Assembly: GCA_021234155.1 (NCBI GenBank)
Contig: JAJEKV010000033.1
Coordinates: 813,848-877,847, forward strand
Direction: 5' to 3'
Length of the DNA: 64,000 nucleotides
Source of the DNA: Isoetes taiwanensis
Lineage: Eukaryota; Streptophyta; Lycopodiopsida; Isoetales; Isoetaceae
A program made the translations under genes and the position numbers. Shown one piece after another: positions 34,140 to 46,500 of this stretch; position 1 is the first letter of the stretch, and the number at the start of each line of letters is the position of its first letter. The notes beneath the pieces were generated by a model. It did no database searches and was not told the origin of the DNA. It was given only the letters and a program-made list of their open reading frames with translations.

Positions 34140-34420
34140 TCAATGCCATCACAGAATCGGTGGACGTGAAACCGATTGCAATCGGGCGAATGCAAGTCGC
34201 GACCAAAGTCTTTATCAGAATTGTGATTGCAACCGCAATTGCAACTCACGAATACAATCGCGCAGCAAAGAATTGCAATATATGTGATTGGTCATTAACA
34301 TAAACGATTGTAGCTATAGGTATATGTATATCTATAAGCGCAACTATAACCGCAAGCTGCCACTATATTACAAACTGACACTATGCCTCGCAGCTATAAC
34401 TACCTACTCTAACTATGACC
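34140..34420 (-). repeat. GTTGCA-rich degenerate repeat block, right (inverted)
   Basis: TGCAAC, CTATAACCGCAAG and related words are the reverse complement of the words in the left block. It ends about 1.25 kb inside the right end of segment Y, at the same depth as its left counterpart. Confidence 0.6.
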
Positions 34421-35680
34421 ATGACAACAACAACGGTAGGCTGCTGACACTACTTGCGGCCCGACCAAGTAGAAGGTGGTTTCTGATTACATGTGCTTAA
34501 GCTGTAACTTCCACAATACAAATAGTACATTTGCATTTGAATGGACCAACTAGCGGCTACAATTCACGCTATCCATTATAATACATTAGATTGATGTGTC
34601 AAACAATTAACCTCCCTCAAGATCTAGAACATGAGCTACATGATGGAAAAAGAGCACATGATTGAAATCGCATATGTTGAAAGCAATATTAGTCATATGC
34701 CATTTATTCAAGTAGTACAAAACCTAAGTATGATCGGTCTATCTTATCTTGAATGAATAAAAAATAAGATTTGAAAGATTTTAAATCTATAAAATACAAA
34801 AATAAAAGATGCACCTGAATATCTTCCACATTGCTTAGCTCCTTCCTCCATCTTGAATGCATGGAGAATGCTCCCTCCACATATAATCTTTGGGGATAGG
34901 ATCGACAACAACAAATGCAAGCTATGAAAATAACAAATCAAAAGTTCACATCGTTGGTAGAATGATATACCTAGCATGCAAAAGTGACATAATTCCTATA
35001 ACAGTGTTGAATGTAGGATTTAGTATCACGGTGCTGAGCACGTAAATCTTTGATTCAATTTTTTAGATCCATCAAATATAACCTATGGAAGAAGATGCAA
35101 AAGAATATGAGATATAAAATCATAAGAAAATGTACAAAGCGTCAAATGAACTAACTTTCGGATGCATACTTGGGAGCGATTTCCACAGTTCCTTTATTAC
35201 ACGTAGTCATCAAAAGAAATTATATGTTCTTTGAAACTCTATCTCCAAATCTTGCACAAATGGAATTGAAAATATGATCTTGAATGAATGAACATTGCAT
35301 TTATGCCATAGCTGAACATGGGCCTTCCGGGATGCAAAAGCTCGTTGCACGTAACCCGTGCCGCCATAAGCGACCCTCAACTCTATTCTAGATCGACCGA
35401 TCTTAAAATGCTACTATAGAGTGAAGAATAACACTTATATGGCCTTGCGATTAGCTTTTGATGCAACGCAGCAGACCGATCAAAGTCTCAATCCAAGGAA
35501 AGCGACCAGTCTAGTTCGACTTCCTTCTACGGGTGCCATCGTGAGCCTAGGTCGAGTTTCTTAGGTGCCGCGATGGTGGTTGAACTTTTTAAAATACCAC
35601 AACAAACTAAAACAAACTATTTTACGAACTAAATTTGGGGGGGGGGGACAAAAATATTGAGACACTATATCGTGCTCTTT

Positions 35681-36995
35681 GGAAAGTCATCTCTCCTCAT
35701 TGATTGTTCGTCTCACGCGCCTTTTCTTCCCTTCACTATGCATCGCATGGGATTTCTTTCGTCAAGCATTTTGTTGTACCAGATTCGGGCCAAGCTTCGC
35801 TCTTTCCCTTTGACGGAGAGGTTGAGCTTCCCGCCGCCCCAAACTTCGGCATATGGTTGGATCTTCCCAGCTATCTTATGGGGTAGATCCTATTCCTCGC
35901 TCTTTGGAAAGTCATCGGCGTCACCCCACCCCTAGTGCCAACCACCTTCGATCATCCATTACTCCTTCCTCGCGCAAAGCGGCCACGACTTCAATTTCGA
36001 TCTCGAAGGACATGGGATACGTCTTTATTTGGGGACTTCTCCATCATCTCCTTCCTCTTTTTCCTTTTGGCCATGGACAGCCCCATCTTCCCCATCTGCT
36101 TCCAGACCCATAGATGGACCTCAAATTCCCTTGGCATCATCTTCCCTCCCCCCTTCCACCCTCACCTCACAGATTGCACCTTTCTTCTCTTCTTTACCGT
36201 CCTTGCCCCGGGCTTCTTCTCCATATGGAGGGTCGATCTTAAGCCCCGATTTTTGCCCCATCGGGGAGGGTCGCCATGAAGCCCTGCGGGGACTTCGGCT
36301 CAAGTTCTCTTCAAATGCAAAGAATGAGCAACCATTTGTGACCTTCAGGCATCTGCTTCTCAGCATTCTTTCGTACAAGCCCAGTTAGATCTCATGCAGC
36401 AAGAGATGCGGGACCGGGCCATCGACACCACACCACTTTTGAGAAGGACTCCACCCCGCATTTCTACGAGTTTGTGGCCGCCATGGAGGAGAGGTTTCGC
36501 TGGATTAAAGCACGTCTAGCTTCTATCAGCATTTAAGTACTAGATGATGTATTAAAGATGGTAGAAGAAGGTATTGTTCTAGCAAACCAACAACTGAAGT
36601 TTGTTCTTATTGCAGATCAGTATGGCTATGAAGTTGCTTTCCAATATGGGGATTCTCAATCAGTAGTTTTTTCTTCAGACAAATCTAAATGCCTCCATCA
36701 AGTGAAGAAATTTGTTAGTGAAAAGTGTGCTCTTCGCCCATCTTCCACATCGTCCCCTAGAGCTAACCCTTTGCCTCCCTCCCTCCCCTCCCCCTTTGCC
36801 CCCCACAACACAAGCTGCGCCCTCTCTTATATTATTCTATTTGTGGGAGGATTGGACACACCTTCGAGCGTTGTTGGCGTCAACATTTGTTCCAAAATCA
36901 TGTTCTCTCGATCCATTATGCCCCCACCTTTTCAGCCCTCTCCTTGGTCGGCCGAGATCCTTATAAGTTGTGACCCATTCTTGATGTTGCTTATA
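35681..36995 (+). pseudogene. DIRS-like copy B, gag region
   Basis: This is homologous to 25,230-26,556 of copy A with scattered indels. The best frames give FGIWLDLPSYLMG, a Pro-rich middle and a region with VLDDVLKMVEEGIVLANQ and DKSKCLHQVKKFVSEKCA. A zinc-knuckle-like stretch near 36,840 is frame-broken. The expected 5' terminal repeat is missing. The copy instead begins in CTCTTTGGAAAGTCAT, a word that also occurs inside gag (about 25,447 and 35,901). It is cut at 36,995 by the Helitron. Confidence 0.65.
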
Positions 36996-39900
36996 TCTTC
37001 TTTTTTATTTTGAGAGGGCTTTGGTTTTTGAGCCTGGAACGCCGCATGTAACGCCGCATGCGGCGTTCCCTCCATCTTTGCGGCCCCCCTGCGGGATCCA
37101 AGTTTCCCTTTGCAGTATGGAGTTGCCAGAATTAAATACTACGAGTTTGAACTCGAGCGCCAGCATTCAATTGCCGAACTCCATGACCCGTTCCTCTACA
37201 AAATATTGCTTTATGATTTTCCTAGAAGGCGCTTCAGCTCATATGATTCTTATTTTGGCGCTTCAACTGGGTCGTATCTTGGAAACTTGAGCAGACACCA
37301 TTCCATTTGCAATCTGCAAGCACCAAGTACAACATAGCATTGGACGACTCAGGTGGCTCGGATTATGCTGAAGCCAGTGAGAACATTTTTTTTCCCAGGA
37401 TTCGAAGCTTTTGGAGCCGACCTTGGAAGGTGGAAGGTAAGATTTGAAGCTTTGCATCAGTTCAAAATGATTGTTTTTGTCATATTCTCTTATTTGGATA
37501 ATATGTTGGCAGAAGTTGGAGTTGCTGCCATTGCTGCAGCTTGGCATCCAGGCTAACATCATTTTGAAAGCTACCCAAAGGAATTGAAAATTCGAAATCA
37601 TAGTGCTAGGTAAGGCATTCATTGTGTCTCAAATCTGCTTACAAACCCTTTGGCATCCATTTTCGACCTCCCGTGCATGCACAAAATTGTGTTAAAATAC
37701 GAAGTAATCACATTTCCACGCTTTCTTCTGGCCGTCTTTGCCACAATTTGCATCGGTTCAAAGTGACTGTTTTTGTTAAACCTCTCTTATTTGGAAAATA
37801 TTTTGGCAGAAGTTGGAGTTGCTGCAGTTGCTGCAGCTTGGCATCCAGTTTAACATTGTTTGGAAAGCTACCCAAAGGGACGATAGTTTGAAAATTCGGA
37901 ATCATAGTGCTAGGTAAGGCAATTATACTGAAAATTTGTTTTCATGCATTTTACCTAAAGTATGTTAAATGATGTGTTCAGATTCTACTTGCATGTCTTT
38001 TCTGAGATTCTGTTGGCAATGGAGGCATGTAGGCTAACACAATGCAGGCATGTAGGCTAACCATTGCTACTAGCGAAGAACAAAAGCATTTGTGAACGAC
38101 AAAGATGTTAAATCACATTGTTTGGCGCATAGATCAGTACATGGTAAGCTGTAATTATGGAAAGCAGAGCTACATGCGTTGAAAAAGCAGCATGATTGCA
38201 TCAACTGGAATCATCTGTCACAATTAAAATAATGTTGATGGTTCCAGCCTATCATGAGCAAATCTTCTCCACGAAAAAGGGATTGCGATCGATCTTTGAT
38301 CAACATGAATAGATGCGAAGAATACAAAGGGTGACAATCTTTTCTCTTACTCAAATTATGTCTTAGAAATTTGATTAACATGTCATTAGTGGCTGAATCA
38401 GGCGCATGTTGGAAGTAGGATAAGTGCTATTCATAACTTGCTCTTTGACAGCAGGCTAGAGATAAACATGATCTGTAGCATCAATAATTGGTTATCCCAG
38501 AAAACATTACACATAATATGTTTGTTGATCTCTCCCTTTGCTCTGGCTTAAATCCATTTAGCTATTAATTAAAAGTTGTCTTTGCTTCCTTTTATTCCAA
38601 ATCTCATTTTTATGCCTTTTTTGAACGTCTTTCCTAACTGCTCTTCTAACACGATTATTATTTTCTTTACTTTTGTGCAGGTCGATTTCTGCTATTCGAA
38701 AGAAGTAGCATTTGTAGTCTGTCGTAACATCTTCTATTGAGCAATAGGTGAGTAAAGTTTAGGTTCCTCGCAGAATTACAAACTTAATTTTATCTGTGAA
38801 CTAATGTGTAAGTGTAGTCGATGGTTTTTCTGTTTTTTGATAATCTAATGTTGTGATATAGGTAGATGTTCGTCTGGCCTTGGTATATAATAAAGCAGGT
38901 AAGTCTGCCTCATAGAAATGTGCCCTCAATACTTCATTTTCCATGACTCCTAGACGAGGATCATCTCACCCTGCTCCTCACAATTGCTAATCCGTGTAAA
39001 GGGTCATTAGTCTTGGTAGGTTGAATTTGTTTGTTAATAATTTCTTGGTAGATTAAGGATCGGCAATGAAGTGTACACAGTTGCTTAAGAAAGGGCCACT
39101 GCTTCTTAATTTCCAAAAACAGATTCAACAACACATATTGCTGGACTGTACATCGATTTGTGTGATGTATGTCTGGCGTGCTTTGTAACCAAAATTGATC
39201 CGCTTCTATTTCTTAAGTTAATGGTCCTTGCATGTGATCCCTTTTGGTTGTTGATCTGTGTTGCCATGTGGAGGCATCAGAATGTTTTGCGCTTACAAAT
39301 ATTTTGACTGCAGAAAATGGTCTGCAAATTCTCGGCATTTGACTTTCTCCTCTACTTGAAGGTTCAAAGAGATTGGAGTACTATTGGAATTATTTACCAA
39401 CTTGGGTATATTTTTTTTTATAGTTGAGCAATCTATGGACTGTACATCGATTTGTGTGCTGTATATCTGGCGTGCTTTGTAATTTCTTGCTTATTATGGG
39501 TAGCAAGGACAGATTCATGGTGTCGTTTTTGATAGTGACATACATGAGAAGTACAAATCATTCTCATATGTAGCTGTACCAAGAAGATTAGACAAGTCTA
39601 CATGGAATTCCTCATGAATGTTCCTTCATTTTCAGAAAGAGAATGATCTTCAGGGAAAAGCACAACAATTTGCAAACACTGCAAATCAGAAGTTTGAGGA
39701 ACTGGGTTGAGTTAAAAAAGAATACAAAGTGGAATAGATTACCATTTTACAGAAAAGGGGGATAATGTTGTACATTATATCAGGGAGCAGGCTCAGGTAG
39801 CAGATAGGTAATTTAGGATTTCTCAGAAGGGACGGACTTTCTCTATCGATTTGAAGATAAATTGGCCAACTATAAGTTGTCTTCCCTGGGCTTATATTTT

Positions 39901-41128
39901 TTCACGCATTGAGTTAAGGAAACTTCAAACAACACCACAGTCAGATTGCAGTGGATTTTTGTTATCATTTTATTATCTTGAATTTTGAGAAAATGAATGT
40001 TACATACCAAGGAGATGAATACCGACACATGTCACCCTTGATAGTGTCTTTCCTTTGAATCAGGTAACTGGAATTCGAGTACATGTCACCCTTGATAGTG
40101 TCACCTATCATGTTGCCTGTAACACCATGAAATTTGATTCCTTATAAATGCGTGAAGCACGTTATTATCTTCAACATATTCTTTGCACAACTTAATCCAA
40201 TAAATTTGCTTTTTGCACTCCCTGATTCTTAACCAGGTTATAAAACTAGATGACCAGATAAAATAGTTTTCCATTCTATGTTGGCATTACTTCTCTCCAA
40301 GTCATTACAAAACTAGATGACTATTTCTTTTAATCCATTCTATATTGACACAATTTTAAGTCAATGTTATATGGCACCGTTAGTTTTGCATGTTTGTTAG
40401 CCATTTTTTCATATAATTCATAATGCATTTTGAAGCATTAGCATTTATTATATTTGGTGAACATTCTCAATTCCATGAGAAGGCTTTTAACCAATTTAAC
40501 ATGTTCTAAAGAATAATTGGCCCTTTCACAACTCACACATGTTAATTCTAGACTCCACATTTATGGAAGCCCATACTTCTATGACTTCCACATGTTTATT
40601 CTAGACTCTACATCTATGGAAGCTTATATCAACAAACGAAGGGATCATAATGTTTAATATTACATGCACGTTTGTTACTACTCGATATAACATGATCTTG
40701 AACTATAGCAAGAACCTTATCAATCTACAACGTTGATCCAATTTTCTATATCTTGCGCCAATATAATTTTTGCTAGCACAATATCCATCGTCAATCTAGG
40801 AACACCATTAATCCAAGGAAGTACACGTGTGCATGCACCTATCTTCCACCTTTGCTTCCATCTCACACCATATCGTCCACTTTCGATTCCACCACACTCC
40901 ATTACAATCAACTATACTCCAATTTCAATTGTACCGACTAGGCATTAGATGTGCTAACTTCTACGAATCACAAGGACCAACTGTAAAACCCTTTATCCTT
41001 GGCACCCAATTACATCTATAAACACAATTACATTTACAACACTTTATTCCACCTACAAACTCTTATTATGTCTACTCACTTCACACGTCCACGACTAATG
41101 CCCGGCATCGCCGGGCACACGTTTCTAG
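36996..41128 (+). mobile_element. Non-autonomous Helitron inserted in DIRS-like copy B
   Basis: The 5' end begins TC (36,996). The 3' end is CTAG at 41,125-41,128. Seven bases before it is a perfect 8-bp GC-rich hairpin (TGCCCGGC, loop ATC, GCCGGGCA, 41,099-41,117). The insertion lies between A and T with no target duplication. Copy A supplies the empty site: GCTTAT runs straight into GTGTTATATAAT, apart from an extra TA at the 5' junction. These are the diagnostic Helitron traits. No Rep/helicase gene is visible in the 4.1 kb, so it is non-autonomous. The interior holds splice-site-like pieces and direct repeats (about 300-bp spacing at 37,445 and 37,742; also 39,142 and 39,436; and 40,025 and 40,081). 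Confidence 0.88.
41099..41128 (+). other. Helitron 3' terminal hairpin and CTAG end
   Basis: An 8-bp stem of TGCCCGGC and GCCGGGCA with a three-base loop, then a seven-base spacer and CTAG, followed by the host T at 41,129. This is the rolling-circle termination signal expected of Helitrons. Confidence 0.9.
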
Positions 41129-43150
41129 TGTGTTATATAATAATACAAGTTTTATGGATGTTATCTCAAATGTATTTGTTTTATATGTGGATTTTATAGA
41201 TTGCTGCATATTCGATACCCCGCTACTCCATTTACCCTTCGACCCATTGCTGCTGATTACCTTGCATCTCGCACATTACTTTCTCATCGTCTTCATGTCG
41301 CACTGCCATTCGGGCATTCTATCTCTGCTAACCCTTTGGTCATTTCTTGGATTTCTAGTGGTTCCTCTCTGTGGGCCTCTGCTCCACCCACCCAAACCTT
41401 TTTTCAATCCAACCTCTCCACTCTGCATGCACATTTAAACTTTGCCCATTCTGCGGTCTCGGACCTCCTCCAGTCCGGCGCTGTTAGCCAAGTTCCTTAC
41501 CTCCTTTTTTCTGCTCTCCACTGGGGGTCGTACCTAAAGCTAACCATAAACATCGCCTTATTCTGGATTTGCAACATCTTAATTCGTGGTTACCTTCTCG
41601 CCCATTTCGCTATGAATCCTTTTCAGATGCCCTGGCTATACTTCAGAAAGATGACTTCTTATTCTCCTTAGACTTGAAGTCAGGCTATCACCATGTCCCT
41701 ATCTGGCCGCCACATCACACCTACTTGGGGTTTCAATTCCGAGGTGCCTACTTTGTTTTTACTATGCTCCCCTTTGGCATCTCATGTGCACCCTATGTTT
41801 TCACTAAGCTTATGCGCCCGTTAGTTTGTCATTAGTGCCTCTCCGATATTCGTTGCACTCAATATATGGACGATTTTCTTTTTAAGACTCATCACTACCC
41901 AGTCCATCTTCAGCACAAAATCAATTCTGATCTTCAAGCTGCAGGCTTTTTAATTGCTTGACCGAAATGTCGTATGCGAGTATCACATTGTGCTATTTTT
42001 CTAGGGCTGGTTTTGGATTCCTCTTCCATAAAATTATATATCTCCTCCAAGAAATTAGATTTTTTTTTTTTGCTTGTCCTCATCTGCGTTGACTGCCAAC
42101 CCCTTGACTTCTCGCTTCTTGGGGCGTTTTTTGGGATTTTTGCAGCCTTTGCGTGTCATTTTTGGGGCCCTCTTGTCTCGGCCTTGACCTTTTTTACATA
42201 CCATCTTATGTAACCTTCTCATTGGGATGCATGAATCATGTTAACCCCTCTAGCTCGTTCGGAAGCCTTGGTTTGGGCGTCTATTGCTTATTCCTTAAGT
42301 TCTTGCTTAGTATCCTATACTCATCTCCCTTCCACCATCATTGGATTTGACACTAGCGATTTTGGTTTGGGGGAATGGTTGTCCATTCCCGGGCAACCAC
42401 GCTGGATTTTATAGGCCTTTTTGCGGAACACGAGCTCACCCGCTCATCGACTTGGCAAGAACTTTTTGCCTTATACCAGGTCCTTCGCTAAGCTCGCCCT
42501 TCTATCTCTGGCCGTCTAGTTTCCGTGTGAGGCGACAACCTTAATATAGCCTCTATTTTATGCAAAGGGAGTTCGTCATTTTTGGATCTCCAATTCTTGG
42601 CCTTGGAAATTTTCCTATTGTGTTTTCATATACTTATCTCCCTTGAGCCTATTTGGATTCCTCGACTACACAATGAGTGGACGACCATTTGTTTCGTCTC
42701 CCTCACTTCGACAAATTTACCTTAGCTCCTCGGTGCTTTGCCTTGTTAGACACTATTTGGGGTCTCCATTATGTTGACCGCTTCAGTTCTCTAGGGAACG
42801 CCATGGTACCTTGTTTCAATACGCAAATGGCTTATCCGTATTGTCTCCCTCCGGATCCTTTTTCTTATGACTGGCACCAGGTTAATAATTACTGTTTTCC
42901 CCCGCCATCTTTGATCCTCAAGCTTTTGATTCATGCAGCAGCATGTACAGCACAGATGACATTAGTCGTCTTGTATTGGCCTTCGGCACTATGGTGGCCA
43001 TTGTTATGGACTGGCTCTCAGTGGGCTCCCTTTGTTTCGGCAGTAGTCTTTTTTGATGCTTTTTCTTATGCATTAGTACCTTTTTTCTCATAATTTTGTT
43101 GGTTGTTATTGCCAAGTGGCTTTATTTGTTTTACGTTGTAATTTCTCATA
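41129..43150 (+). pseudogene. DIRS-like copy B, reverse transcriptase and RNase H
   Basis: The plus strand, with shifts, shows HRLILDLQHLNSWL (41,545-41,590), then DFLFSLDLKSGYHHVPIW, TYLGFQFRGAYFVFTMLPFG and CAPYVFTKLMRPLV, then the active site QYMDDFLF (about 41,860). DLQAAGFLI and IFLGLVLDSSSIKLYIS follow. The RNase H end lies at 42,680-43,050: WGLHYVDRFSS, PDPFSYDW, YCFPPPSLI and TLVVLYWPSALWWPLLW. The GFxFxGxYYxFTxLPFG style and the FPP...W...W.PLL tail are typical of DIRS-group elements, not of copia, gypsy or LINEs. Stops and frameshifts make it inactive. Confidence 0.85.
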
Positions 43151-43169
43151 AACTTATTCTCTATTGTTT

Positions 43170-43540
43170 CAGCCGCTTGTAGGCTGCTTCCAATGCCGTG
43201 CCTATCCTTCTTCTACTCCATGCTACCATCTCTTTTGTCATCACGCGTGCCATCAACCATTTGGCTCTACTCTTCGAGTTATTGTCGGTTCGTCTTATAA
43301 TGTTTATCATCTCAACTCTTTTACTTTCCCGCTTCACTCTTTACCGTGGCAGCTTTTTTCGCCTCTACACATGGCATTTCGTTCAACCTCGGCAGCTATT
43401 TCATTTTTTCACCAATTCTTTAATCTCCTCTCCCCAGCTGTTTTTCCCCTCCCTTCGCATCTGCACCAATCTAGTCTTCCCCACTCCCCGCTAATGCCCA
43501 CTAAGCTTCCCTTGCTGACTTCTCATGTGCGGACTATTGT
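43170..43540 (+). pseudogene. DIRS-like tyrosine recombinase, N-terminal part
   Basis: One frame reads LYHLNSFTFPLHSLPWQLFS, HMAFRSTSAAISFFHQF and, at the end, KLPLLTSHVRTIV. It stops at 43,540, where a TIR transposon is inserted. The last peptide joins across the insertion to FVSAFPTDPFSS at 47,626, giving the core-binding to catalytic transition of a DIRS-type tyrosine recombinase. The N-terminal assignment depends on that join. Confidence 0.6.
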
Positions 43541-46500
43541 CATTAGGGCGGATTTGGGGTCTCAAAATGGCCCATATCTTGGATGCCAGAATTCCACGTC
43601 ATGTTTCTCGCGACCAATGATGTTTGCGCATTTTTTTCCAAAGTCAGTATTAGTTGGCAAGTAGAAAGAGGAGCAGGTTTACTTGGCATCCACATGGCGA
43701 AATTTTATAGGACATGTTTGTGCATTCATTGCAACCACATTAATGGCGCATTTTTTTCGAAAATCGATCAATGGACCAAAATAATGGCTTCTTTTTCCCG
43801 CCCATCGTGCACATGCCCACATGCACCAACCATCTTATCAAATTTTGGCACCAAGATTTCCATTGTTCACATTAGCCGCTTCATTGCATCCTCTCGCCCC
43901 GGCTCTTCATTTGGAATCCAAGTCTCCAATGGGGTTTGTGTTTTTATGGGCGAGCATAGAGTTAAGCAACAACGGCGAGGGATGTGCGGACAAGCAAACG
44001 TACGTTACATGCCATGTTTTTACTACCCAAATTTTCATTCTGAAGTTTTCCTACTTTTCAGCTCTTCCCATTCATCGTATTGCTCCCTGCCATTCATTCT
44101 TACAATTCAACGACCGATCTGTATCTCTAATTGCATCCATCATTGCTCCTAGTAATCCTACATTGCTTCCGGTTCATCACTTACAAAACAATAAAGGCAT
44201 GACGATTGGAAGGATATCTATCCATAGGCTCGTGGGTGAGAATGCTATCCTTAATGAAGGGTGACTATGGAGTTACATCGCCGAGCGCGACATTCATAAC
44301 GCTAATGAATAGGTAGAACTATAGGGTTCAAAATAAATGCTATGGATAGTATATTGCAAAAAAAAAAAAGGGGGGGGGGAAGGGATTTGAAGAGGAGGAT
44401 ATTTGCAAATTTGCACCCTCAATAATACATGGATCACACCATGCGAAAATGCATATGCACTTTGTAAATGTGTAGTGAGATTTCGCGTCATGTGATCCTT
44501 GCTTCTTTTTTCTTCCCTCTTCTTGATTTATATTCACTCCTTTGAATCAAATATTTTTCTTTGGGCTATATTTATCGGATGTCGGGGAGACTAGGGAAAA
44601 AAGCATTACTAGCATCGTTGTTGTCCAACATATGGACATAAGAGACATGCTTTTCCAAGATATACATTCGGGGCAATGGGCATCTAGTTTTACGTTGTAA
44701 AGTTGTGGGAGCCGAGCTTGAAAGTCGTCCCATGACCTCTTTTAGTTTAATTGTGCAAGCCTTATGAGAATGGTGTCCTTGCAATGAAGAAATGTTTGAT
44801 AAGACGTGCATCCGTGGTTGTTGAAAAAATGAGTTACAAAATATTTGCTCTATTAGAGGTGTTTACTAATGCCAACGACACAAAAGCTCCAAAGATATAT
44901 TGTATAAAATGTCGCTTTCATGAGCCTTTGGATCAGTTAACTCAAAGTGTCACATATGGAAACATTGTTAGGTTTGATAAAATAACATAAAAATCTTATT
45001 TAATAAAGCTTTGGTTGTTGGTAAAGTGTTGGCTTATTGATTAAGTGTTTGTATTTTGCTTTTGGGACCCTCTTTGAAAAAGTTTAGTTCATAAAACATA
45101 ATATAACTTGGAATGATACATATTTTATATGCAAATGGGAGACTATTGATGAGGGACTTGGTGTTATTATCTATTGACAACAAAAATAAAGAAAGTGGAT
45201 CACACCATGCTTAATTTAGTATATTCCAACCTTTTTAGCTTATACAAAATTCGCTTGGTGTGATCTTTTGGAAAAAAGATGACTTCCTATAGTAAAATTA
45301 CTTTGATTATCTTTTAATAAAAAGAAATATATATGTGTCTTATTTGAAGTTAAGTGTGGATATGTGACGTGCTCATTTATTGATAAAGTGTTTGCTTTTT
45401 GAAAAAGGCTAATAACTTTATGTACTACTAGAGTTGGTAAAGTATTTTAGATGCAAATAGGATGCTTGATGTGATCCTTCTTAAAAAAAGATATGCTCTT
45501 TGAAAAGGACTAATAACTTTATGCACTTGGGGTGGTAAAGCATTAAATGAGAAGGGGTACTTGTGTTTAATTTTAATTTGACAACAAATAAGAATGTGGA
45601 TCACACGATGCGAATTTAGTGTGTTCCATTTTTTTTGCATATGTACTATTCGCTTGGTGTGATCCTTCTTGAAAAATAATATGCTCTTCGAAAAGGGATA
45701 ATGACTTATGTACTTAAGAGTGGTAAAGCATTTTAGATACAAATAGGAATGAGTACTTGTGTTTAATTTTAATTTGACAACAAATAAGAAAGTGGATCAC
45801 ACCATGCGAATTTAGTGTGTCCCTTTTTTTTTGCATATGTATTATTCGCTTGGTGTGATCCATCTTGAAAAAAAAAAGCTTTCAAGTAAAAGGAAAGAAA
45901 GAAATATCTTATTTAAAGTATAAAGTGTTAATATGTAAAGTGTTGGTTTATAAAAATACTATTTGTTTACATTAAGTTGTAAGTTCAATATTTGTGTTTC
46001 TATTTACTTTTTTACGCAAGGATCACACCAGGCGAATTTCTTATATGCAATTACTTCTGCGCATGAAGATTTCGCATCATATGATCCTCTTTAAACAAGG
46101 ATGGCTTTGACCTTCAATGTTCATAAATTTTATGAATGTTTGCATATAAGAATGTGACATATCATATTTTCTTAAAAAATGGTCATCAAATGGATAACTA
46201 GTCAAAGGGTTCTTCTACTACTTAAAGAGTTTCAAGACTCATTTTTGCTATAATTTAAATAGCAATAGATTTTTAAAGGAATCTATTGTGAAAAGTAGTC
46301 AGACTTCTTGTATTAGAGGTATCTAAACACAAACACCATAACCTTTGTACTTCAAGGATGTATAAACCCTTCGCATTGCAAAGTATAATGTCATTTATTA
46401 GCATCTTCACGGACATTTCCCCTTCCTTATCGGAAGCAGCTCAACTCAAGGAACTGTATTCGATTTCGAATGCCTTCATCCTCTTTCAATCTCTCACAAT

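Larger units (their letters stand above)
28806..35670. mobile_element. Segment Y: 6.9-kb TIR-bounded transposon carrying host gene fragments
   Basis: The left end ATATAGTGTCTCAAAAAAGTCC (28,806) and the reverse complement of the right end (ATATAGTGTCTCAATATTTTTGTCC, ending at 35,670) align for about 55 bases, including GTTCGAAC against TAGTTCG. About 1.3 kb inside each end are mirror-image blocks rich in GTTGCA and ATAGTTGC. No transposase was recognised. The interior contains a diacylglycerol kinase fragment, several unassigned exon-like pieces (28,985-29,200; 30,640-30,850) and tandem duplications. No clear target duplication was found. Its left TIR overlaps the right end of X. Confidence 0.5.
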
